From positions 1-64,000 of the forward strand of contig JQID01000201.1 of assembly GCA_000770645.1 (NCBI GenBank): a stretch of 64,000 nucleotides of DNA, given 5' to 3'. Every line of letters starts with the position of its first letter. The stretch's first letter is position 1. The position numbers were made by a program, and so were the translations under genes. The notes under the pieces are model-generated. The model had not been told where the DNA came from, did no database searches, and worked only from the letters and a program-made list of their open reading frames with translations. Of the stretch, positions 8,008-15,944 are shown piece after piece. The DNA is from Desulfosporosinus sp. Tol-M. Its GTDB lineage: Bacteria > Bacillota > Desulfitobacteriia > Desulfitobacteriales > Desulfitobacteriaceae.

Positions 8008-9855
8008 ATGAATACAATAGTAGAAACAAAGGAATTCCAAACAGAAATCCGGCAGTTGCTGGATATTGTCATCCACTCACTCTACACTGAGCGCGAGATT
8101 TTTTTGCGGGAGCTTATTTCCAATGCGGCCGATGCCATGGAAAAAGAGCGTTACACGCAACTTACGGGTCCAGAGGTTAAAGACAAGGATTTGCCTTTAG
8201 AAATCAGGATCGATACGGATGATACCGCCCGTACTTTGACCATCACTGATACCGGAATAGGGATGACCAAAGAAGAGCTGGTTGAGAATTTAGGGACCAT
8301 CGCCCATTCGGGCTCCAAGGAATTCATCAAACACTTGAGCGCCAAAGGGGATCAAAAGGATCTTAACCTGATCGGGCAATTTGGGGTTGGGTTTTACTCT
8401 GCCTTTTTGGTCGCGGATAAAGTAACCGTCTATACCCGTTCCTATCAAATGGAGGGTGAATCCCTCGTCTGGGAATCAGATGGCGTAGGGAGTTATACGA
8501 TTGCTGAAGGAGAAGAACTAAGTAGAGGTACGAAGATAGTTCTTCATTTAAAAGAAGATGCTTACGATTATGCCAAGGCAGAAACTATTCAACGAGTCAT
8601 TAAACAATATTCCAGTTTTGTACCCTATCCTATTATCGTCGATGGGCAGAAAGTAAACACGGTTGAGGCACTTTGGACAAAAAATAAAAATGAAATCACA
8701 GATGAAGGGTACGACGAATTCTATAAGTTTATTGCCAATGCTTATGACGAGCCGCTCTTTCGCCTGCATTTCTCCTCAGATGCTCCGATAAATATTAACA
8801 CCTTATTATTTGTTCCCAAGGAGAACATCGAGCAATTTGGTTTTGGACGAACTGAGCCGGGGGTAAACCTTTATTGCAAAAAAATATTAATACAAGAAAA
8901 ATCTCCGGATATCTTACCTGAATGGCTGCGCTTTTTAAGAGGTGTCATCGACAGTGAGGAACTGCCGCTTAATATTTCCAGGGAGACCATGCAAGATAAT
9001 GCTTTGGTCAGTAAACTTAGCAAAGTAGTCACCAGCCGTTTTCTTAAATTCCTGGATGAGCAAGCAACTTCCGAACCGGAGAAGTATAAAGAGTTCTGGG
9101 AAAAGTTTAACTTCTTCATTAAAGAGGGGGCAGCAAACGACTTCATCCATCGTAAAGAAATCGTCAAACTTTTACAGTTTGAATCGTCTATGACCCTTTC
9201 CGGAGAATCGGTTTCTTTAGCAGATTACGTAAGTCGGATGAAAGAAGATCAAACAGCAATCTATTATGTCAACGGTCCAACGCGAGAGGGGATAGAGTCT
9301 GGTCCGTATCTAGAAGTATTTCGGGAAAAAGGCTATGAAGTGATTTATACTTATGCAGCCATTGACGACTACATCTTTGGTTCACTTGGAGAATTTGAAG
9401 GCAAGAAACTCATTTCGGCGGATCAAAATGATTTAGATTTAGGTAATGATGAACCGAAAGATAGAAATGAACTAGCCTTGTCCGAAGAAGAAGTTAAGGT
9501 TTTGACAGATTGGCTAAAAGAGGTCTTAGGCAGTAAAGTGACTGAAGTACGGGAATCTAAGCGTTTGGTAGACAGTCCGGCAGTTGTTCTCAGCCCATAT
9601 GGGACAAATAGTATGCAGCGGATGATGCAACTCATGAATAAAGATCTCAATAACATAGGCCCCAGTGTTTTGGAAATTAATGCCTCACATCAAATGATTA
9701 AACGTTTGGATGAAGCTCGGAAAAATGAAGATCCCTTTGCGAAGATTGCCGCAGAACAAATTTTCGAGAACGCCCAAATTGCCGCTGGACTGATTATTGA
9801 TCCCAGGGGTATGGTAAAACGACTCAATGAAATTTTGGAGCGTGCCTTGGGGTAA
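8008..9855 (+). CDS. htpG: Molecular chaperone HtpG (Hsp90)
   Basis: This is an ATP-dependent cytosolic chaperone for late protein folding. The 615-aa protein has the N-terminal GHKL ATPase signatures: EIFLRELISNAADA, DTGIGMTKEEL and GQFGVGFYSAFLV. The middle domain carries ELPLNISRETMQ, and a dimerisation domain closes the protein. Length is typical for bacterial HtpG (about 620). A weak ribosome binding site AATGGGGG precedes the ATG. It stands alone, with a strong terminator at 9878-9903. Confidence 0.96.
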   Translation: MNTIVETKEFQTEIRQLLDIVIHSLYTEREIFLRELISNAADAMEKERYTQLTGPEVKDKDLPLEIRIDTDDTARTLTITDTGIGMTKEELVENLGTIAHSGSKEFIKHLSAKGDQKDLNLIGQFGVGFYSAFLVADKVTVYTRSYQMEGESLVWESDGVGSYTIAEGEELSRGTKIVLHLKEDAYDYAKAETIQRVIKQYSSFVPYPIIVDGQKVNTVEALWTKNKNEITDEGYDEFYKFIANAYDEPLFRLHFSSDAPININTLLFVPKENIEQFGFGRTEPGVNLYCKKILIQEKSPDILPEWLRFLRGVIDSEELPLNISRETMQDNALVSKLSKVVTSRFLKFLDEQATSEPEKYKEFWEKFNFFIKEGAANDFIHRKEIVKLLQFESSMTLSGESVSLADYVSRMKEDQTAIYYVNGPTREGIESGPYLEVFREKGYEVIYTYAAIDDYIFGSLGEFEGKKLISADQNDLDLGNDEPKDRNELALSEEEVKVLTDWLKEVLGSKVTEVRESKRLVDSPAVVLSPYGTNSMQRMMQLMNKDLNNIGPSVLEINASHQMIKRLDEARKNEDPFAKIAAEQIFENAQIAAGLIIDPRGMVKRLNEILERALG

Positions 9856-9877
9856 ACAGTTAAATATAGGTTGAAAT

Positions 9878-9903
9878 AAAGAGGATGGGTTTCCATCCTC
9901 TTT
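9878..9903 (+). terminator. Rho-independent terminator of htpG
   Basis: AAAGAGGATGG and CCATCCTCTTT pair perfectly around GTTT, beginning 23 bp after the htpG stop codon. Confidence 0.8.
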
Positions 9904-9972
9904 GTGAATAATCAATCAACTTATTTTATTTTGTTAAGCTATTTTATGTTATGTCCTATTGCATATACTTAC

Positions 9973-10001
9973 TTGCACAATATTATTGGCAGGAATACAA
10001 T
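9973..10001 (+). promoter_or_regulatory. Sigma-A promoter of the toxin-antitoxin pair
   Basis: TTGCAC at 9973-9978 and TACAAT at 9996-10001 are separated by 17 bases. The -10 box lies between the two half-sites of the inverted repeat at 9981-10018. Confidence 0.65.
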
Positions 10002-10018
10002 ATAACCAGCCAATAATA
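9981..10018. promoter_or_regulatory. Operator-like inverted repeat over the toxin-antitoxin promoter
   Basis: TATTATTGGC at 9981-9990 is perfectly mirrored by GCCAATAATA at 10009-10018, with 18 bases between. The repeat spans the -10 box, which fits the autorepression seen in most type II toxin-antitoxin operons. Binding by the antitoxin is inferred. Confidence 0.6.
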
Positions 10019-10036
10019 CAGTAAGGGGTGCTTTTT

Positions 10037-10309
10037 ATGTCAGGAAAAGTTAAAAATGTAACCTTTTCATTACCAACCGATCTGATGGAAAAATATAAAG
10101 ACTATGCAATAAGCAACTATATACCTTCAGTAAATGCCGGAGTGAAGGAAGCGCTTGAGGAATACTCCGGTAAAATTGAAAGAGAAATATTGAAAAAGGA
10201 AATGCTGAAAGCAGCCAAAGACCCGTTATTTATCCAAGATCTGGAAGAAAGCATGCGGGCGTTTGAATCTTCCGACCTGGATACGGCCGGGAGGGAGACT
10301 GAATGGTAA
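10037..10309 (+). CDS. Ribbon-helix-helix antitoxin (MazE/CopG-like)
   Basis: This 90-aa protein begins SGKVKNVTFSLPTDLMEKYK, the beta-strand and helix pattern of a ribbon-helix-helix DNA-binding domain, followed by a charged C-terminal tail that would wrap the toxin. The ATG at 10037 is chosen because AAGGGGTG lies at 10023-10030; the in-frame GTG at 10028 sits inside that site. It overlaps the downstream MazF-like toxin by 7 bp, the usual antitoxin-first order. It probably represses its own promoter. Confidence 0.8.
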   Translation: MSGKVKNVTFSLPTDLMEKYKDYAISNYIPSVNAGVKEALEEYSGKIEREILKKEMLKAAKDPLFIQDLEESMRAFESSDLDTAGRETEW

Positions 10310-10650
10310 CGTACCAGTGGGGAATCTTCTGGGCTGATCTTGAACCGACAAAAGGTTCTGAACAAGCCGGAAAGAGGCCGGTCTTGGTTGTATCGGCGGA
10401 AGCAGTTAATGAAGCATTGCCGATAGTTACAATATTGTCACTAACTTCGGTTAAACCAGGTAGAAAAGTATACCCTATTGAAGTATTGCTAAGCACAAAA
10501 GAAACTGGATTACCCAAAGAATCGATCGCAATGGCCCATCAGATAAGAGCAATTGCTAAAGAAAGGCTTAGCGAGAGATGTGGCAGTATTAACTCTGATG
10601 AGCTCAAAGAACAGGTGAGAATAGCGATAAAGACCTATCTGGATCTGTAA
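10303..10650 (+). CDS. MazF/PemK-family toxin endoribonuclease
   Basis: The family cuts mRNA at short sequence motifs and stops growth when freed from its antitoxin. The 115-aa protein has the family's N-terminal strand YQWGIFWADLEPTKGSEQAGKRPVLVVS, a VTILSLTSVK segment, and MAHQIRAIAKERLSERCG towards the C-terminus. All of these fit the PemK-like barrel. It is translationally coupled to the antitoxin and appears intact. Confidence 0.88.
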   Translation: MVTYQWGIFWADLEPTKGSEQAGKRPVLVVSAEAVNEALPIVTILSLTSVKPGRKVYPIEVLLSTKETGLPKESIAMAHQIRAIAKERLSERCGSINSDELKEQVRIAIKTYLDL

Positions 10651-10706
10651 ATATAGGGTTTGAGTTAAATCGTATTTTGCCAGAGGAAAAGCAATAAGCT
10701 CATAAA

Positions 10707-10740
10707 AAGTAACTGCCCGATCCTTTTAGGCAGTTACTTG
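10707..10740. terminator. Bidirectional terminator between mazF-type gene and HipA remnant
   Basis: AGTAACTGCC and GGCAGTTACT form a 10-bp stem with an 11-base loop. It lies between convergent genes and has A/T-rich flanks on both sides. Confidence 0.6.
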
Positions 10741-10765
10741 ATACGAATTATTAGCTGATGGTTAC

Positions 10766-11467
10766 TTAATGTTTCTGTTCCAAAGCAAGTTGTTCGAGTT
10801 GCCGCACACGCCCTTTTAAACCATTGCACAACTTATCTGTACGCGGCTCATCAATATAGGGAGAAGCGGAAAGAAGAATGCGGAACTCCTCGTCGATGTC
10901 CCGGAGCGCTGAAAAATCAATCCAGTCAAGGTTGCCGACCAAAATGATCTGCTCGGCATGCGTCGGTTTAAACGGATGGCTGGGCACATCACCATGCGGA
11001 TGAATTGCCCTTGAAACCTGATCATGCCAGAGGCTTGTACCGCTATCAAAGACTGGTGCAGCTCCCAACCATGTAAGGGTATCCACATTGCGGACAGCAC
11101 CAAAGTTTCCAAAATGGCGGTCTGTGTTGGCAATGAGAAAGTCAAAAACCAGCAGATAATTCAGAAATTCCTTCATGCCGGGGATGCCAAGGTGTTCACA
11201 GCAAAGAAGAAAATGTTCATGTAAGGAGTGATGATTGCGCTTCTGTTCACTCTTAAAAATGCTGTAAGCAGTGACCAGTTCTGTCTCAGGCGTGATAAAA
11301 TTTTCGCATATGCTGTAGGGGGTTTCATTCTCCCAAAGGAGGCTGTATGCTACATAAGCGGTATGTTGTAAACGCTGGTGCAGAGAAGTCGCCAATACTT
11401 CATTGAGGGGTTCCTGCAGGAACGGATTGCTCCCGGATTTAAGTAGGCAACGTTTTCCGCCAATGCT
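10766..11467 (-). pseudogene. 5'-truncated HipA-like kinase domain protein
   Basis: The longest conventional reading gives 209 aa from a TTG at 11395. The same frame stays open to about 11467 and reads KRCLLKSGSNPFLQEPLNEV, a typical beginning of the HipA kinase domain. The catalytic part VFDFLIANTDRHFGNFG, with the HipA-type DRHxxN loop, and the later VFDSGTSLW are present. No start codon with a ribosome binding site precedes it, the frame is closed by a TAG at 11468-11470, and the 5' end abuts the aldolase leader. It is therefore most likely the remnant of a larger protein. Residual expression cannot be excluded. Confidence 0.65.
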
Positions 11468-11555
11468 CTATGAAACATTAATGAAAAAGAAGTCGGAGCT
11501 GTTTGTGGTGGGCTGGCATAACGACCCACAACCAAAAGAAAAGGAGAAGGATATA

Positions 11556-12290
11556 ATGGATCATCGCCTGGAAACCCGACAAAAAGTTGTTGAGGCAGGA
11601 ATGAAAATGCTCTCGACAAACCTTACGGTAGGAACCTGGGGCAATATCAGTTGTCGGGTCCCCGGAGAAGACAATATTGCCATCACTCCGACCGGAATGA
11701 GCTACGATACATTGGTCCCTGAGGATATCGTTGTTTTGGATTTAAGAGGAAAAACCATTAGCGGATATCGTAAAGCTTCCATTGAAGTGCCCCTGCATTT
11801 GGCGATTTATCATGCTCGCCAGGACGTCCAGGCGATTGTACATACCCATAGCGCTTATACCACCGCAATGGCCGTGGCACGGCGAGAAATACCGGGAGCC
11901 GTCGAAGATTTGGTGCAAATTGTCGGCGGAAATGTGCGGGTTAATGAATACGCGCTGCCAGGAACTGAGCAGCTTGGCATCAACACGGTAAAAGCAATGG
12001 CAGGCAGAAATGCAGTTTTACTTGCCAACCACGGCATGTTGGGTGTTGGCCGAAACTTAGAGGAAGCCTTTAGAGTTTGCCAAGTCGTTGAAAAATCGGC
12101 GCAAGTTACACTTCTGGCACAACTCATGGGTGGGGTTGTCGAATTATCTCAAGAGGATATTGACGGCATGCGAAATTTCTATCTTCAGGGATATGGTCAA
12201 GATAAAGACAAAGATAAAGATAAAGACAAAGATAAAGATAAAGACGAAGACAATGATAAAGATAAAGATAAAGATAAAGATGTATCCTAA
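11556..12290 (+). CDS. Class II aldolase (fuculose/deoxyribulose-phosphate type) with Lys-Asp repeat tail
   Basis: The 244-aa protein belongs to the zinc-dependent class II aldolase/adducin family: GTWGNISCRV near the N-terminus, ITPTGMSYDTL, the metal-binding VHTHSAYTTAMAV and the later LLANHGMLGVG. These enzymes cleave sugar 1-phosphates to dihydroxyacetone phosphate and an aldehyde. The ATG at 11556 follows AAGGAGAAGG; an upstream in-frame start would lack a site. The last ~30 residues are almost only Lys-Asp repeats, absent from ordinary family members. The neighbour is S-adenosylhomocysteinase, so a role in salvage of 5-deoxy sugars from S-adenosylmethionine by-products is possible but inferred. 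Confidence 0.8.
   Translation: MDHRLETRQKVVEAGMKMLSTNLTVGTWGNISCRVPGEDNIAITPTGMSYDTLVPEDIVVLDLRGKTISGYRKASIEVPLHLAIYHARQDVQAIVHTHSAYTTAMAVARREIPGAVEDLVQIVGGNVRVNEYALPGTEQLGINTVKAMAGRNAVLLANHGMLGVGRNLEEAFRVCQVVEKSAQVTLLAQLMGGVVELSQEDIDGMRNFYLQGYGQDKDKDKDKDKDKDKDEDNDKDKDKDKDVS
12201..12281 (+). repeat. Hexanucleotide GATAAA/GACAAA tandem repeat inside the aldolase gene
   Basis: About 13 units of GAYAAA encode alternating Asp and Lys, interrupted once by GACGAAGACAAT. The tract is in phase with the reading frame, so slippage by whole hexamers would change tail length without frameshift. Confidence 0.9.
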
Positions 12291-12336
12291 ATTGAGCGTC
12301 TGCAAAATAAAATACCTAAGAAAGAAGGGTATGAGC

Positions 12337-13596
12337 ATGAAATCAACAATCCGGGATATAGCCTTAGCTCCGCTTGGACAGCGCAAAATTGATTGGGTGG
12401 CACCACGCATGCAGGTTCTAAATATGGTGCGTCAAGAATTTGAGGAGCAGCAGCCCTTTGCAGGAAAGAAAGTAGTTATTTGTTTACATTTAGAAGCCAA
12501 AACAGCTTATCTTGCGCAGGTAATTAGAGCCGGAGGAGCAGAGGTGACTGTGGTGGCCAGCAATCCTCTTTCTACTCAGGATGATGTGGTAGCTGCTTTG
12601 GTTCAACAAGGAATCGGAGCACATGCCTGGTACAATGCGACGGAAGAGGAATTCAAACATCACCTGCAATTGGCTCTGGATACAGAGCCGGATCTTATCA
12701 TTGATGACGGAGGAGATCTGGTTTCCACAATCCATACAACTCGTCCTGAGCTTCTTCCGAAAGTTAAGGGAGGAGCGGAGGAGACGACGACAGGTGTTTT
12801 GCGCTTATATTCAATGGAGCGGGATGGGGCACTGAAGTTTCCAATGATTGCGGTTAATGATGCCCAATGCAAGTTCTTGTTTGATAACCGGTATGGTACC
12901 GGGCAATCTGTTTGGGATGGGATCATGCGGACGACGAACTTGGTTGTAGCCGGTAAAACGTCAGTCATCGCAGGGTATGGTTGGTGTGGTAAAGGAGTGG
13001 CCCTCCGGGCCAAGGGATTAGGGGCACGTGTAATTATTTGTGAGGTTAACCCCATCAAAGCCAATGAGGCTTTAATGGATGGTTTTGATGTAATGCCTAT
13101 GGCTGAGGCCGCTAAGTTCGGAGATTTCTTCATAACGGTTACCGGTAACAAAGATATAATAACTAAGGAGCACTTTGGCTTAATGAAATCAGGTGCTATT
13201 ATGTGTAATGCAGGACATTTTGATGTGGAGGTAAACGTAGCCCAACTAAAAGAAATAGCAATCTCTGAAAGAATTGCTCGGACTAACATTACAGAATACT
13301 CTCTGCCGGGAGGTCAACTATTGTACCTTTTAGCTGAGGGACGCTTAGTTAACCTGGCCGCCGGTGATGGTCATCCTGCGGAAGTAATGGACATGACCTT
13401 TGCCTTACAGGCCCTGTCTCTGCAATACGTTGCTTTGAACTATGATAAATTGTCAGCTAAAGTATATCAAGTCAATACTGAGATTGATGAAAAAGTGGCT
13501 ATGCTCAAACTTCAGTCGCTGGGCCTATCGATAGATAAATTAACCGAGGAGCAAGTAGTGTATCTAGCATCCTGGAGTTCGGAAGAAGCAAAATAA
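12337..13596 (+). CDS. ahcY: Adenosylhomocysteinase
   Basis: This enzyme hydrolyses S-adenosylhomocysteine to adenosine and homocysteine in the activated methyl cycle, with bound NAD. The 419-aa protein shows the family start IRDIALAPLGQRKIDWVAPRM, the substrate part LIIDDGGDLV and EETTTGVLRLY, and the Rossmann glycine motif AGYGWCGKG, with NAGHFDVEV downstream. The frame is open further upstream but overlaps the aldolase; AAGAAGG at 12322-12328 best fits the ATG at 12337, with 12331 as an alternative. It lies 46 bp after the aldolase gene, probably in one transcript. Confidence 0.92.
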   Translation: MKSTIRDIALAPLGQRKIDWVAPRMQVLNMVRQEFEEQQPFAGKKVVICLHLEAKTAYLAQVIRAGGAEVTVVASNPLSTQDDVVAALVQQGIGAHAWYNATEEEFKHHLQLALDTEPDLIIDDGGDLVSTIHTTRPELLPKVKGGAEETTTGVLRLYSMERDGALKFPMIAVNDAQCKFLFDNRYGTGQSVWDGIMRTTNLVVAGKTSVIAGYGWCGKGVALRAKGLGARVIICEVNPIKANEALMDGFDVMPMAEAAKFGDFFITVTGNKDIITKEHFGLMKSGAIMCNAGHFDVEVNVAQLKEIAISERIARTNITEYSLPGGQLLYLLAEGRLVNLAAGDGHPAEVMDMTFALQALSLQYVALNYDKLSAKVYQVNTEIDEKVAMLKLQSLGLSIDKLTEEQVVYLASWSSEEAK

Positions 13597-13704
13597 TTGA
13601 TCAGCGGAACCGGCCAAGGCTGGTCTCTTTGGCAACCCGTTCTGATTGCAGTCTCTTGTTAATATATGTTATGGTATTGCTAGTAATCTGAAAGGATGAT
13701 ACAT

Positions 13705-14613
13705 ATGTATAATAATATTCTTGATACCATAGGCCATACACCGCTTGTCATGATCAACCGGTTGAACCCGAAACCTCATATTCCGCTTTATGCTAAACTG
13801 GAGGGCTTCAACCCTACTGGAAGCATCAAAGACCGAATTGCCCTAAAAATGATTGAGCAGGCGGAAGAAAGCGGTATGCTAACCAAGGGAAAAACAATCA
13901 TCGAGCCTACCTCCGGCAATACGGGGATTGGTCTGGCTATGATTGGCGCAGTAAAAGGTTATGCCGTAGAAATTGTAATGAGTGAGGCTGTTTCCATTGA
14001 ACGCCGCAAAATGATTGAGGCTTTTGGGGCAAGGATAACTCTGACAGATCCTTCCATGGGAACTGATGGAGCCATCCGGAAAGCTCATGAGCTCTGCCAC
14101 AGCCATCCGGGCAAATATTTCATGCCGAACCAGTTTTCTAATGAATACAATAAACTGACGCATTATTACACTACTGCAAATGAAATTTGGGAGGACACCC
14201 AGGGAAGGATCACCCATTTTGTTTCCGCACTTGGCACATCGGGGACCATCATGGGGGTAGGAATGGGACTGAAGAATAAAAACCCCGAGATCCAGATCGT
14301 AGAGGCCCATCCTGTGCTCGGTCATTATATTCAAGGTCTAAAAAACATGCAGGAAGCGATAGTCCCGGAAATATACGATCCAACGAAAATCGACCGGACA
14401 GTTATGATTGAATCCGAGGCCGCTTTTTCCATGGCCAGAGCTATTGTATTGCAGGAAGGTATTTTTGTAGGTATGAGCAGCGGAGCAGCCATGCTTGCTG
14501 CTCTGGAATGCATCAAAGATATGCAGGAAGGCTTTGTGGTTGTACTATTCGCCGACCGGGGAGAAAAATATTTGAGCACGGATTTATTCAGTCCGATTGT
14601 TTCAAACTATTGA
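13705..14613 (+). CDS. cysK: Cysteine synthase (O-acetylserine sulfhydrylase)
   Basis: This PLP enzyme makes cysteine from O-acetylserine and sulfide. It contains the PLP-lysine motif GFNPTGSIKDRIA, the phosphate-binding TSGNTGIGLA, MPNQFSNEYNKLTHYYTTANEIW and the glycine loop GTSGTIMGVG. The 302-aa length is typical. The ATG at 13705 has AAAGG 9 bases upstream; the in-frame ATG at 13696 lies within that site. It follows ahcY by about 108 bp with no strong terminator, linking sulfur amino-acid steps. A cystathionine beta-synthase-like activity cannot be excluded from sequence alone. Confidence 0.9.
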   Translation: MYNNILDTIGHTPLVMINRLNPKPHIPLYAKLEGFNPTGSIKDRIALKMIEQAEESGMLTKGKTIIEPTSGNTGIGLAMIGAVKGYAVEIVMSEAVSIERRKMIEAFGARITLTDPSMGTDGAIRKAHELCHSHPGKYFMPNQFSNEYNKLTHYYTTANEIWEDTQGRITHFVSALGTSGTIMGVGMGLKNKNPEIQIVEAHPVLGHYIQGLKNMQEAIVPEIYDPTKIDRTVMIESEAAFSMARAIVLQEGIFVGMSSGAAMLAALECIKDMQEGFVVVLFADRGEKYLSTDLFSPIVSNY

Positions 14614-14688
14614 AAGTTATGTGTATTAATAACCACATGATAATCTTTAAAAATGGATAAGAGAAAAAGGAAACATCAGTGATACTAA

Positions 14689-14722
14689 GGGGCGTAACGA
14701 AACTTCAGTTTCGTTACGCCCC
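14689..14722. terminator. Long perfect hairpin after cysK
   Basis: GGGGCGTAACGAAAC and GTTTCGTTACGCCCC form a 15-bp perfect stem with a TTCA loop. There is no T-run, so it may be a structural terminator or mobile-repeat relic; its distance of 75 bp after cysK fits a terminator. Confidence 0.5.
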
Positions 14723-14786
14723 CTGTTATCCAACCAGCTCCCAGGCATAGATAGCGAGGGAAAAGAGGGTTAATAGCTAAGACTGG

Positions 14787-14815
14787 TTGACAAAATAGCT
14801 AATACGCCTTATAAT
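14787..14815 (+). promoter_or_regulatory. Consensus sigma-A promoter of the Phd-Uma2 gene
   Basis: TTGACA at 14787-14792 and TATAAT at 14810-14815 are both perfect hexamers with a 17-base spacer, 32 bp upstream of the ATG. Confidence 0.85.
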
Positions 14816-14846
14816 TATACCTAAATTAAAATTAGCAGGTGATAGC

Positions 14847-15581
14847 ATGCGTATTAATACTACCGATATACAAAATGCTTTTGGAAAATATCTTTCCCTC
14901 GTGGAGAAGGAGGACATTATTATTACGAAAAACGGAAAGAGTGTTGCCAAACTCATCCGCTACAACGAACCTGACTGTTTTCTTGTTTACGAAGAATCAT
15001 TAAAATATCAATCGACAAAAAGAATAAGCTATGAAGAATATATGAGGCTGGTTGATTCTTCTGATCAAAGATACGAACTCATCGACGGTGAGATTTATCT
15101 GCTGGCTTCACCTTCCTTTACCCACCAGGTGGTTGTTAATGAAATATCAGGTCATTTTTATAACTATTTCAAAGGAAAACCCTGTCAATCATTGACATCT
15201 CCATTTGATGTGAGATTATTCGGTTATGCGACCAAGTTCGAAGAGGATCCCAATATTGTCCAGCCGGATGTTATGGTGATCTGTGATGAAGATAAGGTTA
15301 ATGAAAAGAACATGTATGAAGGCATACCGACACTAGTTGTCGAAGTCTTAGCTCCATCGACCAAGGGTAAAGATATGGTGAAGAAGTTAAATCTCTATAT
15401 GAAAAGCGGTGTTTTAGAATACTGGATTGTAAATCTGGAAAACAAAAGTATTCTTCAATACTCCTTTTCTCAAGATAAAGATATAGAAAGCTTAAGGAGT
15501 GTTAATGGGGATGATACAATTCAATCAATTGAATTTCGAGGACTTGAGATAGTATTAAGAGATATTTTTAATGATATTTAA
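14847..15581 (+). CDS. Fusion of a Phd/YefM-type antitoxin domain to a Uma2-family nuclease domain
   Basis: Residues 1-50 (RINTTDIQNAFGKYLSLVEK and IIITKNGKSVAKLIRY) have the Phd/YefM antitoxin fold signature, normally a separate DNA-binding antitoxin. Residues 57-240 are Uma2 (DUF820), a restriction-endonuclease-like PD-(D/E)XK domain: RYELIDGEIYLLASPS, QPDVMVI near 139, VVEVLAPSTKGKD near 164 and YWIVN. Uma2 proteins are usually free-standing and their role is unclear. Here the two are one 244-aa polypeptide with a perfect promoter and a single start. A self-regulated nuclease is possible; this is inference. Confidence 0.8.
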   Translation: MRINTTDIQNAFGKYLSLVEKEDIIITKNGKSVAKLIRYNEPDCFLVYEESLKYQSTKRISYEEYMRLVDSSDQRYELIDGEIYLLASPSFTHQVVVNEISGHFYNYFKGKPCQSLTSPFDVRLFGYATKFEEDPNIVQPDVMVICDEDKVNEKNMYEGIPTLVVEVLAPSTKGKDMVKKLNLYMKSGVLEYWIVNLENKSILQYSFSQDKDIESLRSVNGDDTIQSIEFRGLEIVLRDIFNDI

Positions 15582-15594
15582 TAAAGATTCTGAT

Positions 15595-15625
15595 CAGAGC
15601 AAACATGCTCTTGTTATTTTATTTT
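15595..15625 (+). terminator. Terminator of the Phd-Uma2 gene
   Basis: AGAGC and GCTCT pair around AAACAT, followed by a T-rich tail. The stem is short, but it sits 14 bp after the stop codon. Confidence 0.5.
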
Positions 15626-15707
15626 TTTCTTCAGACATTTGCTTAATGATGATCAGCCTTGAGTCCTTTTGACGCAGTTGCTGAATGGGACATCTTTTTC
15701 TTTTTAG

Positions 15708-15735
15708 GGGACGCATTTGAATAATTTTGCGTCCC
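15708..15735. terminator. Hairpin GGGACGCA/TGCGTCCC
   Basis: An 8-bp perfect stem with a 12-base AT-rich loop lies directly before the TTATTATTG repeat. No T-run follows. It may be a terminator relic. Confidence 0.35.
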
Positions 15736-15787
15736 ATTATTGTTATTATTGTTATTATTGTTATTATTGTTATTATTGTTATTATTG
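15736..15787 (+). repeat. Nonamer microsatellite TTATTATTG, about 5.8 units
   Basis: A partial unit ATTATTG is followed by five exact copies of TTATTATTG. It lies in the 363-bp non-coding gap between the Uma2 fusion and the ABC exporter; the rest of that gap holds the two hairpins described and no gene that I can support. Confidence 0.9.
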
Positions 15788-15944
15788 TGTCTCTTCTTAG
15801 AAATTATTTGATTGGGTTAGATATTTGGGGCATTCTAGAAGAAAGCTAATATTTTTCTGTTAGAAGACCTTACTAATTATGTCAGAATTTTAATGGATTA
15901 ATTGCTTTATCAGTTTTATGTGTTTTAGAAAGGAGGTACTATCC

